Assembly: GCF_000725545.1 (NCBI RefSeq) | Contig: NZ_JNZP01000011.1 | Location: 62,001 to 126,000, forward strand | DNA length: 64,000 bases | Direction of reading: 5' to 3' | From: Streptomyces exfoliatus | GTDB taxonomy: Bacteria; Actinomycetota; Actinomycetes; Streptomycetales; Streptomycetaceae | Shown: piece by piece, positions 24,674 through 37,222 of the stretch | How the letters are laid out: every line of letters begins with the position of its first letter | Position numbering within the stretch: the stretch's first letter is position 1 | Translations under genes and position numbers: made by a program | Notes under the pieces: generated by a model | What the model saw: the letters and a program-made list of their open reading frames with translations, nothing else | The model's database searches: none | Told to the model about the DNA's origin: nothing

Positions 24674-25549
24674 TCAGGCGGCGGGGCCGGGGATCTGGAG
24701 AGCACGGGAGTTGCGCTCCCAGCCCGACCACAGATCGCCGTCGGCGCAGTAGCCGCACCCGGGACCGAAGAACATCCCCCGGGCGTTCTCGTCGCCGAGC
24801 AGCCAGAAGCGCAGCCAGGCGGTGGTCGGGGCGCGGAAGTCACCGCCGTCGCCGATGGAGTCCAGGTGCCCGGCGCCCCTGACCTCGCCGTAGACGGCGG
24901 GCACGTGGTCCGAGTCCCGGTACAGGGCCTTCACCAGGGCCGGCCACACGGTCAGGTCGCGCTGGCCGGCCAGGTAGAAGACGGGTTCGTCCATCAGGTC
25001 CGGATCGGTCAGCGGCCCAGGCTGGATGGGCAGGGCCGCGTCCACCCGCGGGTCGACGGCGGCGTTGACGGCGGCCGCGCCGCCCTGGGAGTGACCGGCG
25101 GAGGCGATGTGGTCGAGGTCCACCTTGCCGTGGAATCGGCTCGCGCTGTCCGCGTCGCGGTGCTCCAGGACGTCGATTCCCGCGCGCATGCTGAGCGCGA
25201 AGTTCGACGTGGGGGTGTTGGCGGCGACGACGATGAGGCCGTGGCTCGCCCAGTGCCGCAGCAGCGAGCTGTAGAAGCCGGGCACGGCCCCCGTACCGTT
25301 CCCCCAGATGACGACCGGATGCCGCTCCCCCGACCGCCCCATGTCCCGCGGGTAGTAGAAGGTGTGCACCGCCTCGATGTCGACGTCCACCTCGTACGGT
25401 CCCGGCTGCCCCCAGGCGGTGCCGACGGAGGGAACACTCCCTGCGGTGATCCCGTCGGCGACGGCGCCGGCGGTGCCCGGCGTGGTGCACACCGCCATCA
25501 GGGCGGCGAGCAGAAGGCCGCTGAAGACGCGGCCCGTTCTCCCTGGCAT
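24674..25549 (-). CDS. Secreted alpha/beta hydrolase (lipase/cutinase-like)
   Basis: The start at 25549 has a GAGGAG site directly upstream; a longer frame exists but is Arg-rich non-coding sequence. The 291-residue product begins with a Sec signal peptide (MPGRTGRVFSGLLLAALMAV...). It has the nucleophile elbow GHSQGGAAAVNAAVDPRVDAAL, an oxyanion-type HPVVIWGNGTGAVPGFYSSLLRHWASHG, the acid region YLAGQRDLTVWP, and a late His in GAGHLDSIGDGG. This resembles Streptomyces lipases/cutinases and PET-hydrolase relatives. Two Cys near the C-terminus (GCGYC) may form a disulphide. The natural ester substrate cannot be told from sequence. Confidence 0.8.
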   Translation of the reverse strand: MPGRTGRVFSGLLLAALMAVCTTPGTAGAVADGITAGSVPSVGTAWGQPGPYEVDVDIEAVHTFYYPRDMGRSGERHPVVIWGNGTGAVPGFYSSLLRHWASHGLIVVAANTPTSNFALSMRAGIDVLEHRDADSASRFHGKVDLDHIASAGHSQGGAAAVNAAVDPRVDAALPIQPGPLTDPDLMDEPVFYLAGQRDLTVWPALVKALYRDSDHVPAVYGEVRGAGHLDSIGDGGDFRAPTTAWLRFWLLGDENARGMFFGPGCGYCADGDLWSGWERNSRALQIPGPAA

Positions 25550-25690
25550 ACGAACTCCTCTACGGATCCGGCACGTTGCGCGTCCTCGCAAGCGTGGCCA
25601 GGGCCATGATCGAGCGGTGCCGGGGCGGCTGTCTGTCGGCAGGGGCCCAGATCTGAGGAGGCCGGCTTGGGCAACTGCCCACAGCACGCC

Positions 25691-25727
25691 GCCGCCCCCG
25701 CCGAATCCGTGGTTCGGTGGGGGCGGC
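25691..25727 (-). terminator. Terminator for the GAPDH gene
   Basis: Arms 25691-25705 and 25713-25727 pair over 15 bp with one G-T wobble around a 7-base loop. It is downstream of the minus-strand GAPDH gene that ends at 25782. Confidence 0.7.
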
Positions 25728-25781
25728 GCGCGGTGACGGCCGTCCGGGTCGGCGGACGGCCGGCGGGTGGTGGCGTCCGGG

Positions 25782-26777
25782 TCAGCGGGCCAGCAGCTGG
25801 AGCGTGTCGATCACGCGGTTCGAGAAGCCCCACTCGTTGTCGTACCAGGCGACGACCTTGATGTGGCGGCCCTCGACGCGGGTGAGCTCCGAGTCGAAGA
25901 TCGACGAGGCCGGGTTGCCCGTGATGTCGGAGGAGACGAGGGCGTCCTCCGAGTACTCCAGGACACCGGCGAGCGGGCCCTCCGCCGCCGTGCGGTACGC
26001 CGCGAGGACGTCCTCGCGGGTCACGTCGCGGGCGACGGTGGTGTTGAGCTCGACGATCGAGCCGACCGGGACCGGCACGCGGATCGAGTCGCCCGACAGC
26101 TTGCCGTCGAGGTTCGGCAGCACGTGGCCGATCGCCTTGGCGGCGCCCGTCGAGGTCGGCACGATGTTGACCCCGGCGGCGCGGGCGCGGCGCGGGTCGC
26201 GGTGCGGGCCGTCCTGCAGGTTCTGCTCCTGCGTGTAGGCGTGGACCGTCGTCATGAAGCCGTGCTCGATGCCGGCCAGGTCGTCGAGGACCTTGGCGAG
26301 GGGCGCGAGCGCGTTGGTCGTGCACGAGGCGTTCGAGACGATCGTGTGCAGGTCCGCGTCGTACGCGTCGGTGTTGACGCCGTAGGCGAGGGTGACGTCG
26401 GCACCGTCGGCGGGCGCGCTGACGAGGACGCGCTTGGCGCCGGCGTCGATGTGGCCGCGGGCGGCCTTCGCGGACGTGAAACGGCCGGTCGCCTCAAGGA
26501 CGATCTCGACGCCGAGCTCGGCCCACGGCAGCTGCGCCGGCTCGCGCTCGGCGAGCACCTTGATGCGGCGGCCGTCGACGACGAGGGTGTCCCCGTCGAC
26601 GGTCACCGGGCGGCCGAGGCGGCCCGAGGTCGAGTCGAAGGCGAGGAGCCGTGCGAGTGCCTTCGGCTCCGTCAGGTCGTTGACGGCCACGACCTCCAGG
26701 TCGGTGTCGCGCTCCAGCAGTGCGCGCAGCACGTTGCGTCCGATGCGGCCGAAACCATTGATGGCGATGCGAGTCAT
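25782..26777 (-). CDS. gap: Glyceraldehyde-3-phosphate dehydrogenase
   Basis: The 331-residue enzyme begins [22 protein letters not shown], the Rossmann NAD-binding start. It has the catalytic block [13 protein letters not shown] with Cys152. The partner His lies in [19 protein letters not shown], and the substrate loop is [14 protein letters not shown]. It oxidises glyceraldehyde 3-phosphate in glycolysis or runs the reverse step in gluconeogenesis. Full length for the family. It stands alone rather than in a gap-pgk-tpi operon, so it is probably the secondary gap paralogue that Streptomyces usually carry. Confidence 0.95.
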   Translation of the reverse strand: MTRIAINGFGRIGRNVLRALLERDTDLEVVAVNDLTEPKALARLLAFDSTSGRLGRPVTVDGDTLVVDGRRIKVLAEREPAQLPWAELGVEIVLEATGRFTSAKAARGHIDAGAKRVLVSAPADGADVTLAYGVNTDAYDADLHTIVSNASCTTNALAPLAKVLDDLAGIEHGFMTTVHAYTQEQNLQDGPHRDPRRARAAGVNIVPTSTGAAKAIGHVLPNLDGKLSGDSIRVPVPVGSIVELNTTVARDVTREDVLAAYRTAAEGPLAGVLEYSEDALVSSDITGNPASSIFDSELTRVEGRHIKVVAWYDNEWGFSNRVIDTLQLLAR

Positions 26778-26898
26778 GAGGTGTGTCCCTTCTGCGTCGC
26801 CACCAGGTTCGCTCGCCGGGACCGGCCGTGACAGAGGCGGGATCGCCACGGTCCGCAAGGATCACGCCAACGCCACTACGGACCCCTCGCCCTCTCGG

Positions 26899-27903
26899 CT
26901 ACTCGCCCTTGGCGAAGGTGCGCCGGTACTCGCTGGGTGTGGTGCCGAGGATGCGCTGGAAGTGAAGCCGCAGGTTGGCGCCGGTGCCGAGCCCGACGTC
27001 GGCCGCGATCTGCTCGACGCTGCGCTCCGAGCGCTCCAGGAGTTCCCGGGCGAGGTCGAGGCGGGCGCGCATCACCCACTGCATGGGGGTGTAGCCGGTG
27101 TCCTCGACGAAGCGCCGCGAGAACGTGCGCGGCGAGACGGCCGCGTGCTGGGCCAGTGCGTCGAGGGTGAGCGGTTCGTCGAGCCGGTGCAGGGCCCACT
27201 CGCGGGTGGCGGCGAACCGTTCGCCGAGCGGCTCGGGCAGGCTGCGCGGTACGTACTGGGCCTGGCCGCCGCTGCGGTAGGGGGCGGCGACCAGGCGGCG
27301 GGCCGCGTGGTTGGCGGCGGCGACCCCGAGGTCGCCGCGCAGGATGTGCAGACACAGGTCGATGCCGGAGGCGGCGCCGGCCGAGGTGAGCACGCTGCCC
27401 TCGTCGACGAAGAGGACGTTCTCGTCGACCTGGACGAGGGGGCGCTTCGCGGCGAGCGCCTGGGCGTAGTGCCAGTGGGTGGTGGCGCGCCTGCCGTCGA
27501 GCAGGCCCGTCGCGGCGAGCGCGAAGGCGCCCGTCGAGATCGCGGCGAGGCGCGCGCCCCGGTCGTGGGCCGCGATCAGCGCCTCAAGGACGGGGCGGGG
27601 CGGGTCCTCCCGGTCGGGGAAGCGGTAGCCGGGGACGAAGACGATGTCGGCCCAGGCCAGGGCGTCGAGGCCGTGGGCGACGACGTACGAGAGACCGTCG
27701 CCGCCGGTGACGGGACCGGGTTCCGCGCCGCAGACCCGTACCTCGTACGGCATGCTCGCGCGGGTCGTGAAGACCTGCGCGGGGATGCCGACGTCGAGCG
27801 GCTTCGCCCCTTCCAGTACGAGGACGGCGACGCGGTGGAGGCGGAGGGTGGGCGGCACGGGGTCGAGCGTACGCGGCGGGGCGGGACGCGGAGCCGCGGC
27901 CAC
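26899..27903 (-). CDS. GlxA-family regulator (DJ-1/PfpI domain plus AraC helix-turn-helix)
   Basis: The 334-residue protein has an N-terminal DJ-1/PfpI-like domain (about 22-195; [33 protein letters not shown]). The C-terminal region has paired AraC helix-turn-helix motifs (about 230-325; [33 protein letters not shown], then [29 protein letters not shown]). The usual nucleophile-elbow Cys is replaced ([10 protein letters not shown]), so the PfpI domain is likely only a sensor. The start is GTG 27903 with GGGA nearby; a later GTG at 27858 is possible. It is divergent from tpx and might respond to oxidative or metabolite signals. Confidence 0.88.
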   Translation of the reverse strand: MAAAPRPAPPRTLDPVPPTLRLHRVAVLVLEGAKPLDVGIPAQVFTTRASMPYEVRVCGAEPGPVTGGDGLSYVVAHGLDALAWADIVFVPGYRFPDREDPPRPVLEALIAAHDRGARLAAISTGAFALAATGLLDGRRATTHWHYAQALAAKRPLVQVDENVLFVDEGSVLTSAGAASGIDLCLHILRGDLGVAAANHAARRLVAAPYRSGGQAQYVPRSLPEPLGERFAATREWALHRLDEPLTLDALAQHAAVSPRTFSRRFVEDTGYTPMQWVMRARLDLARELLERSERSVEQIAADVGLGTGANLRLHFQRILGTTPSEYRRTFAKGE

Positions 27904-27936
27904 GACGGTCCCGGTCCGCGCCCGTCACGCGGCTGG

Positions 27937-27963
27937 GGCCTGATCCGCCGGACAGGCCCTCAG
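27937..27963. repeat. Copy of a dispersed intergenic palindromic motif
   Basis: GGCCTGATCCGCCGGACAGG followed by CCCTCAG lies in the glxA-tpx intergenic region. Read in reverse it closely matches the hairpin at about 46436-46472. Motifs of this kind recur in Streptomyces intergenic regions. Confidence 0.5.
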
Positions 27964-28122
27964 TCGGTTCGGCCGGTCCGAGAGGTGCTCAGGGGCGTTC
28001 GGGCCATGAACGACTTTCGGCCGGTCCCGCCCGGGCCCATGAGGAGGCGGTGTCCGGCGCGCGGGTCGGCACGCCGTACGATTCCTGCGTTGTCACCTAT
28101 ACATCGCCCGAAGGAGATTCCC

Positions 28123-28623
28123 ATGGCCCAGGTCACGCTGAAGGGCAGCCCGGTACAGGTCAACGGCAGCCTGCCGACCCCGGGGAGCCAGGCTCCTGAC
28201 TTCACGCTCGTCGCCGAGGGTCTCGCCGACAAGACGCTGAAGGACTACGCCGGCCAGCGCAAGGTCCTCAACATCTTCCCGAGCGTCGACACCCCGACGT
28301 GCGCGTCCTCCGTGCGCGCCTTCAACGAGAAGGTCGGCGAGCTGGAGAACACGGTGGTGCTCTGCATCTCCGCCGACCTGCCCTTCGCCCAGGCGCGCTT
28401 CTGCGGCGCCGAGGGCCTGGAGAACGTCAAGAGCCTCTCGACGCTCCGCGGCCGGGAGTTCCACACCAACTACGGCGTGGAGATCGCCGACGGTCCGCTG
28501 GCCGGTCTGACCGCGCGCGCCGTCGTCGTCCTCGACGAGAACGACACCGTTCTGCACGCGCAGCTCGTGGGCGAGATCGCCGAGGAGCCCAGCTACGACG
28601 AGGCGCTCGCCGCCCTGAAGTAG
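28123..28623 (+). CDS. tpx: Thiol peroxidase (atypical 2-Cys peroxiredoxin)
   Basis: The start ATG 28123 follows GAAGGAG. The 166-residue protein has the Tpx signature: peroxidatic Cys60 in [15 protein letters not shown] and resolving Cys94 in [12 protein letters not shown], matching the spacing of the family. It also has the [16 protein letters not shown] strand and the [10 protein letters not shown]-terminal hairpin. It reduces hydroperoxides using thioredoxin in the cytoplasm. It is divergent from the GlxA-type regulator and a few hundred bases from fur/katG, so this segment clusters peroxide defence. A strong terminator follows. Confidence 0.95.
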   Translation: MAQVTLKGSPVQVNGSLPTPGSQAPDFTLVAEGLADKTLKDYAGQRKVLNIFPSVDTPTCASSVRAFNEKVGELENTVVLCISADLPFAQARFCGAEGLENVKSLSTLRGREFHTNYGVEIADGPLAGLTARAVVVLDENDTVLHAQLVGEIAEEPSYDEALAALK

Positions 28624-28748
28624 TCGGTCTCGAAGCAGTCCGGCATGAGGCAGTCGGCCATGAGCGCCCGGCCCTGAAGCCGTCCGTCTTGAGGTCGGCT
28701 TGAAGCCGGCTTGAGGCCGCCTTGAAGCACCCCCCGGGATTTGTCCCG

Positions 28749-28791
28749 CGCGAAGGGCCCCTCCACCGCCACGGTGGAGGGGCCCTTCGCG
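28749..28791. terminator. Perfect 20-bp stem bidirectional terminator
   Basis: Arms 28749-28768 and 28772-28791 are exact reverse complements around loop CCA. It lies between tpx (+) and the fur-type gene (-), which converge here. Confidence 0.92.
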
Positions 28792-28810
28792 TACCCGCGC
28801 CACACGGAGG

Positions 28811-29221
28811 TCAGGCGCAGGAAGGGCAGAGCCCGCGATACGTCACGTCCGCCGTGGCCACGGTGAAGCCGAACCGCTCCGCCGGCGGCAGGGCGCCCAG
28901 CGGGTCGCCCGTCGGATGGACGTCGCGGATGATGCCACAGTTCGAGCAGACGAGATGCTGATGGGGGTGGTGCGCGTTCGGGTCGTAGCGCTTCGCGCGG
29001 CCGTCCGTGGAGAGCTCCACCACCTCTCCCAGGGCGACCAGTTCACCCAGGGTGTTGTAGACCGTCGCCCGCGCGATCTCCGGCAGGTGCGCCACGGCGC
29101 GCGCGTGGACCTCGTCCGCCGTGAGGTGGACGTGGTCACCGGCGAGGACCTCCGCGACGACACGCCGCTGGGACGTCATCCGCCAACCGCGCGCACGCAG
29201 TCGCTCCAGCAGGTCACTCAT
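28811..29221 (-). CDS. furA: Fur-family peroxide-type repressor (FurA/CatR-like)
   Basis: This 136-residue protein has the Fur winged helix (LRARGWRMTSQRRVVAEVLAG, ARATVYNTLGELVALGEVVELS). The metal-binding region HHPHQHLVCSNCGIIRDVHP and the C-terminal structural zinc pair CPSC also fit. It is shorter than Fur and groups with FurA/CatR/PerR-type peroxide sensors that repress catalase-peroxidase genes in actinomycetes. It is divergent from katG with 168 bp between, and a symmetrical candidate operator sits inside the katG promoter. Metal and peroxide sensing are assigned by family and context. Confidence 0.92.
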   Translation of the reverse strand: MSDLLERLRARGWRMTSQRRVVAEVLAGDHVHLTADEVHARAVAHLPEIARATVYNTLGELVALGEVVELSTDGRAKRYDPNAHHPHQHLVCSNCGIIRDVHPTGDPLGALPPAERFGFTVATADVTYRGLCPSCA

Positions 29222-29254
29222 TCGGGCTCACCCTCCGGATGATTGGCGGCGTTC

Positions 29255-29282
29255 TTGACTTGGACAAGGTCCATTGTAGGAT
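29255..29282 (+). promoter_or_regulatory. katG promoter with embedded Fur-type operator
   Basis: TTGACT (29255-29260), 16 bp and TAGGAT (29277-29282) form a good vegetative promoter. Inside the spacer, TGGAC-AAG-GTCCA (29261-29273) is a perfect 13-bp dyad, which would block polymerase when bound. A Fur-family repressor gene is divergent, so the dyad is its likely site. Confidence 0.7.
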
Positions 29283-29365
29283 CACATCCGGCAATAGCCA
29301 AGGGAGACACAGGCTCCGGTCGGGCGAGACACCCGGCCGGTGCCCGCCCAGGCCGAGCACCGTGA

Positions 29366-31609
<2,244 letters not shown>

Positions 31610-31633
31610 TCTCCCGTCTGATCCCCTGTCTGA

Positions 31634-33169
<1,536 letters not shown>

Positions 33170-33199
33170 GCACTCCCCTGACGGAACAGCCCCTGCGGC

Positions 33200-33733
33200 T
33201 CAGGCCTCGTACTCGGTGAGGTCGATGGCGTAGACGCGCAGGGGAACGTCGAACTCCGGGTGGTTCGTCTCGCGCTCCGCGGTCATGCCCAGCTTGCCGA
33301 TCACGTTCTCGGAGGCCTGGTTGCTGATGTGGGTGATGGCGACGACCCGGTCGAGCCCGCGGTCCTGGAGGGCGAACTCCAGGACCGCGTGGGCGGCCTC
33401 GGAGGCGTATCCCTGGCCCCAGAAGGGCCTGCCGAGGCGCCAGCCGATCTCCACGTCGGGCATGACCTCGGGCAGGAACTCCGGCACGGACAGGCCGGCG
33501 AAGCCGATCAGCTCGCCCGAGGCGATGAGCTCGACGGCGAAGAGCCCGAAGCCCTCCTCGTCCCACTCCTCCTCGTAGCGCTCGATGTCCTCGGCGGTCT
33601 GCTCCAGATCCCGGACGGAGCCGTCCCCGATCCAGCGCATGACCTCGGGGTCGGCGTTGATCTCGGCCAGCGGGACGAGGTCGTCGTCGCTCCAGCGGCG
33701 GAGGATGAGACGGGGGGTGCGAATTTCGGTCAT
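33200..33733 (-). CDS. GNAT-family N-acetyltransferase (RimJ/RimL-like)
   Basis: The 177-residue protein starts MTEIRTPRLILRRWSDDDLVPLAEINADPEVMRWIGDGS, the usual opening of RimJ/RimL-type acetyltransferases. Its acetyl-CoA binding motif A follows (VEIGWRLGRPFWGQGYASEAAHAVLEFAL) and then HISNQASENVIGKLGM. It transfers acetyl from acetyl-CoA to an amine, perhaps a protein N-terminus or small molecule. A longer frame to 33772 has no supporting ribosome-binding site. The gene converges on the serine hydrolase gene with 30 bp between them. Confidence 0.88.
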   Translation of the reverse strand: MTEIRTPRLILRRWSDDDLVPLAEINADPEVMRWIGDGSVRDLEQTAEDIERYEEEWDEEGFGLFAVELIASGELIGFAGLSVPEFLPEVMPDVEIGWRLGRPFWGQGYASEAAHAVLEFALQDRGLDRVVAITHISNQASENVIGKLGMTAERETNHPEFDVPLRVYAIDLTEYEA

Positions 33734-33809
33734 GCCCCCATCCTGACGCACGGAACGAGCCACCCGTGCCACCGGCCCCGAGGGGCCGGGTGACGGGTGA
33801 CGTGGCCGG

Positions 33810-34595
33810 TCAGCCGCCCGCGGGGCCGGAAAGCGGGGCGTCCGCGAGGGCGTGGGCGAGCGCCGAGGCGAACCCGTCCGCGTTGTCCAGCATCAGGTTG
33901 TGTCCCGCGCGGGGGATCTCGACCACGGGGACGCCGAAGGCGGCCACCTTCTCCGCGTCGGCGTCCGGCAGGCTCCACTCCCCCACCAGGAACGTCCGGG
34001 GCATCGTGAGCGCGGCCAGGAGGTCGCCGGGCGCGGGGACGCTCCCCTCGACGAGGGCGACCGCGCTCCGGTGCACGGCCAGCGGGTCGGCGAGTCTGAG
34101 GCGGGCCGCGTAGTCGGCGCGGTCCACGGTGGCCAGCATCCGGGCGTACCCCTCCGCGACGAAAGCGGCTTCGTCCTGCGCGGCCACCGGGGAGCTGAAC
34201 GTCCCTCCGCCCGCGTACAGGTTGGGCTCCGCCACGACGAGTCTCGCCACCAGGTCCGGGCGGTCCGCCGCCAGCCGGATCGTCACGGCGCCCCCCATCG
34301 AGTGCCCGACGAGGTCGACGCCCGCGAGACCGAGGTGGTCCAGGACCGCGGCCACCGCCGCGGCCTGGGACTCCATGCGGTAGTCGAAGCCCAACGGCCG
34401 GTCGCTCAGCCCGTAGCCGAGCAGATCCACGAGCAACGCCCGCCCGCCGGTGAGGGCGGGATGGCTCGCGATGTGGGCGAAGTCCGAGGCCGCGGTGCAT
34501 CCGAGGCCGTGGACGAACACCCGGACGGGCCCGTCCCCCGGCAGGTCGATCCATCGGATGTACGCCTGCTGGTCCGTGAGGAACAACTCCCGCAT
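33810..34595 (-). CDS. Cytoplasmic alpha/beta hydrolase
   Basis: The 261-residue protein has the alpha/beta hydrolase fold: oxyanion region [15 protein letters not shown], nucleophile elbow [14 protein letters not shown], and catalytic His in [15 protein letters not shown]. It lacks a signal peptide. The start at 34595 ([20 protein letters not shown]) is taken over a longer frame at 34664 that reads as leader sequence. It could be an esterase, haloperoxidase-like or C-C hydrolase; the fold is clear but the substrate is not. Confidence 0.85.
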   Translation of the reverse strand: MRELFLTDQQAYIRWIDLPGDGPVRVFVHGLGCTAASDFAHIASHPALTGGRALLVDLLGYGLSDRPLGFDYRMESQAAAVAAVLDHLGLAGVDLVGHSMGGAVTIRLAADRPDLVARLVVAEPNLYAGGGTFSSPVAAQDEAAFVAEGYARMLATVDRADYAARLRLADPLAVHRSAVALVEGSVPAPGDLLAALTMPRTFLVGEWSLPDADAEKVAAFGVPVVEIPRAGHNLMLDNADGFASALAHALADAPLSGPAGG

Positions 34596-34756
34596 GCCGT
34601 TTGCTCTCCCCTGTGTCGTCACCGTCGTACCGTTCGGCGCCACCCTACGAGTCGGCACTGACAACGCGCGGGAGAGCCTGCCGACGGGCGGGACGTCGAC
34701 TAGCGTCTGCGGGAGGCGGCCGGCCGGCGCCGCCGCATACCCCGGAAAGGACCCTC

Positions 34757-35194
34757 ATGCCCCTCCAAGGCGAGTACGAGCCCAGCCCGACAGCGTGGGT
34801 GCGCAAGCAGGTCGAGCTGTACGAGTCGTCCGGCGGGACGAAGGGCACGACCCTGCGCGGCCTGCCCGTCGTCCTGGTCACCAATGTCGGCGTGAAGAGC
34901 GGCAAGCTCCGCAAGACCCCGCTCATGCGGGTCGAGCACGAGGGCGCCTACGCACTCGTCGCGTCGAACGGCGGCGCGGTGGAGCACCCCGTCTGGTACC
35001 ACAATCTCGTCGCCTCGCCGCTGGTGGAACTGCGCGACGGCACGCGCGCGTGGGACATGAAGTCCCGGCTGGTCACCGGTGAGGAGCGGCGGATCTGGTG
35101 GGAGCGGGCGGTCGAGGCCTTCCCCGACTACGCCGACTACCAGCTCCGGGCCGACCGGGAGATCCCCGTCTTCGTGGCCGAACGGATCGGCTGA
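34757..35194 (+). CDS. Ddn-like F420(H2)-dependent nitroreductase family protein
   Basis: This 145-residue protein has the Ddn/deazaflavin-dependent nitroreductase pattern: [56 protein letters not shown], and the final [18 protein letters not shown]. These split-beta-barrel enzymes use reduced F420 to reduce quinones or nitro compounds. ATG 34757 has an AAAGGA site upstream. Its last 58 bases overlap, in antisense, the end of the EamA transporter gene. Confidence 0.9.
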   Translation: MPLQGEYEPSPTAWVRKQVELYESSGGTKGTTLRGLPVVLVTNVGVKSGKLRKTPLMRVEHEGAYALVASNGGAVEHPVWYHNLVASPLVELRDGTRAWDMKSRLVTGEERRIWWERAVEAFPDYADYQLRADREIPVFVAERIG

Positions 35195-36087
35195 GCGGGC
35201 CCGCCGGGAGCCGGGGGCCGGTCCGTACGCACCCCCGCCCGCGTCAGGCCCACTCCCACCAGGACCACCGCCATGCCCGCCACGACCCGTGGGGTCAGCG
35301 GCTCGTCGAGGACGACGGCGCCAAGGGTCACGGACACCACCGGCAGCAGGTATCCGACGGTGGCGGCCGCGGTCGGGCCCTCGTCAGCGATCATCCGGTA
35401 GTTCAGGTGGAAGGTGAGCCCGGTGGCGAAGATGCCGAGGACGACGACCGCGACCACGCCCGCCCAGGTCACCGCCGCGGGTCCTCCGGCCGCCAGGGCG
35501 GGTGTGCTCAGGCCGGTCGCCGTCAGGAGTTGCGCGGCGGAGAGCGCCAGCGGCGCGGTGCCCCGGCCGGTGAGCCGGCGGGCCATGTACGCGAAGGCCA
35601 GGGCGTAGCTCGCCGAGGCGCCGAGGAGCACGAGGGCGCCCCAGCTCATCAGTCCTGAGCCGTGGCTCCAGGGCGCGAAGATCAGCAGGACTCCGGCGAA
35701 GCCGAGCGCGAGGCCTGCCGACCGGGTGACGCGCAGGGGGCGTTCCGAGCCCAGGGCCAGGCCGATGAGGAGGGACCAGAGCGGGGTGGTGGCGTTGAGT
35801 ACGCCCGCCACCCCGCTGTCGACGGTCTGCTCGCCGATCGAGAAGAGCAGGAACGGCAGCGCATTGCAGAGGAACGCGGCGACGACGAGGCGCCCCCACG
35901 TCGACCGGTCCCGCGGCAGCCGCTGTCCCGCCCCGTACGCGAGCGTGAGAAGCACCGCGGCGCCGAGCAGGCACCGTACGAAGGTGATCATGCCCGGGGT
36001 GAGGCCTTCGTTGAGGCAGATCTTGATCCAGAGGAAGCCGGAGCCCCAGAGCAGGGCGAGGACCCCCATGCGTGTCGCCGATCTCAT
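35137..36087 (-). CDS. EamA/DMT-family transporter
   Basis: The 316-residue protein has about ten membrane helices in two EamA repeats ([41 protein letters not shown]; later [24 protein letters not shown], and [18 protein letters not shown]). DMT proteins export metabolites or amino acids. The start is taken at MRSATRMG (36087). It is divergent from a LysR-type regulator with 72 bp between, a common arrangement where the regulator controls the exporter. Its C-terminal tail overlaps the convergent Ddn-like gene. Confidence 0.9.
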   Translation of the reverse strand: MRSATRMGVLALLWGSGFLWIKICLNEGLTPGMITFVRCLLGAAVLLTLAYGAGQRLPRDRSTWGRLVVAAFLCNALPFLLFSIGEQTVDSGVAGVLNATTPLWSLLIGLALGSERPLRVTRSAGLALGFAGVLLIFAPWSHGSGLMSWGALVLLGASASYALAFAYMARRLTGRGTAPLALSAAQLLTATGLSTPALAAGGPAAVTWAGVVAVVVLGIFATGLTFHLNYRMIADEGPTAAATVGYLLPVVSVTLGAVVLDEPLTPRVVAGMAVVLVGVGLTRAGVRTDRPPAPGGPAQPIRSATKTGISRSARSW

Positions 36088-36159
36088 GTCCTCACGGTCC
36101 CCCGGGCCCATCCGACAGGACAAGCGATGATTCATGGAGCCGGCGTTAAGCTCTGCTAC

Positions 36160-37038
36160 ATGCTGGATGTGAGACGCATGCAGGTGCTCCGGGCCGTCGT
36201 CACCAGTGGCTCCGTCACCGCCGCCGCCGCGAACCTCGGGTACACACCCTCCGCCGTCAGTCAGCAGATCGGCGTCCTGGAGAAGGAGGCCGGCATCGCG
36301 CTGCTCGAACGGTTCGGGCGGGGCGTGCGGCCGACCGCCGCCGGGCGGCTGCTCACGGAGCACGCCGCCGTCATCGGCCGGCAGGTCGCCGAGGCCGAGA
36401 CCGCCCTCGCCGATCTGCGGGCGGGCCGCACCGGGCAGATCTCGGTCCGCTACTTCGCCACCGCGGGCGCCGATCTCGTGGCTCCCGCCCTGGCGCGTTT
36501 CCGCGCCGAACACCCGGGCGTCCGCGTCGATCTGAGGATCGCCGACGGCGCTCCCGACCCGGAGACCGACCTCACCCTGGTCGTACGGCCCCGGGGCGGC
36601 GGCCCGGCCGTACCGGGCGAGGGGCTCAGGCTGGTCCATCTGCTCGACGATCCCTACCGCGCCGTGCTGCCCAAGGGCCATCCGCTCGCCGACCGCCGCA
36701 CCACCGTCGAGCTGGCCGAACTCGCCGCCGAACCATGGGTCGGCAGCGAGCGTCCCGGCCCGTGCCTGGACGCGGTGACGGATGCCTGCGCGGCCGCGGG
36801 GTTCACCCCGGACATCGCGGTGGAGTGCGAGGAGTACGCCACCGCGCAGGGCTTCGTCGCGGCCGGTCTCGGCGTCAGTCTCATCCCGCTGACGGGCCTG
36901 GGCAGCCGCCACCCGAACGTGGTCGTCCGTAAGGTCCGCGGTCCGGAGCCGGTGCGTTCGATCCATGCGGCGGTACGGGAGTCCTCGCTGGCCCTGCCGG
37001 CCGTGCGCGGTCTCCTGACGGCGCTCCAGGAAGCGTAG
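36160..37038 (+). CDS. LysR-family transcriptional regulator
   Basis: The 292-residue protein has the LysR helix-turn-helix (MLDVRRMQVLRAVVTSGSVTAAAANLGYTPSAVSQQIGVLEKEAG) and a C-terminal periplasmic-binding-like effector domain (about 90-290). A TAAGCT element at 36147-36152 lies 7 bp before the ATG with no ribosome-binding site, so the transcript may be leaderless. It probably controls itself and the divergent EamA exporter. The ligand is unknown. Confidence 0.92.
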   Translation: MLDVRRMQVLRAVVTSGSVTAAAANLGYTPSAVSQQIGVLEKEAGIALLERFGRGVRPTAAGRLLTEHAAVIGRQVAEAETALADLRAGRTGQISVRYFATAGADLVAPALARFRAEHPGVRVDLRIADGAPDPETDLTLVVRPRGGGPAVPGEGLRLVHLLDDPYRAVLPKGHPLADRRTTVELAELAAEPWVGSERPGPCLDAVTDACAAAGFTPDIAVECEEYATAQGFVAAGLGVSLIPLTGLGSRHPNVVVRKVRGPEPVRSIHAAVRESSLALPAVRGLLTALQEA

Positions 37039-37068
37039 GAGCGACAGCGAAGGACGGACCTTTGCATC

Positions 37069-37090
37069 ATTGGTCTCCGGTCAGACCAAT
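37069..37090 (+). terminator. AT-rich hairpin with T-run after the lysR gene
   Basis: ATTGGTCT (37069-37076) and AGACCAAT (37083-37090) form a perfect 8-bp stem with a 6-base loop, followed by TTTT. This is closer to a classical Rho-independent terminator than is usual in Streptomyces. It lies 30 bp after the lysR stop. An operator role for the downstream phospholipase gene is possible. Confidence 0.6.
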
Positions 37091-37222
37091 TTTCTTCCCT
37101 GTGTCCCGTGGCCCTTGGGTGTTAATCCAGTAATTACCGCACGGCTGTATACCTTTAAGGTCGCCTCCCTCATCATGTCTCCGATGTGCCGCCCGGGCAC
37201 ACCGCGACAGGAGAGGCGGAGC

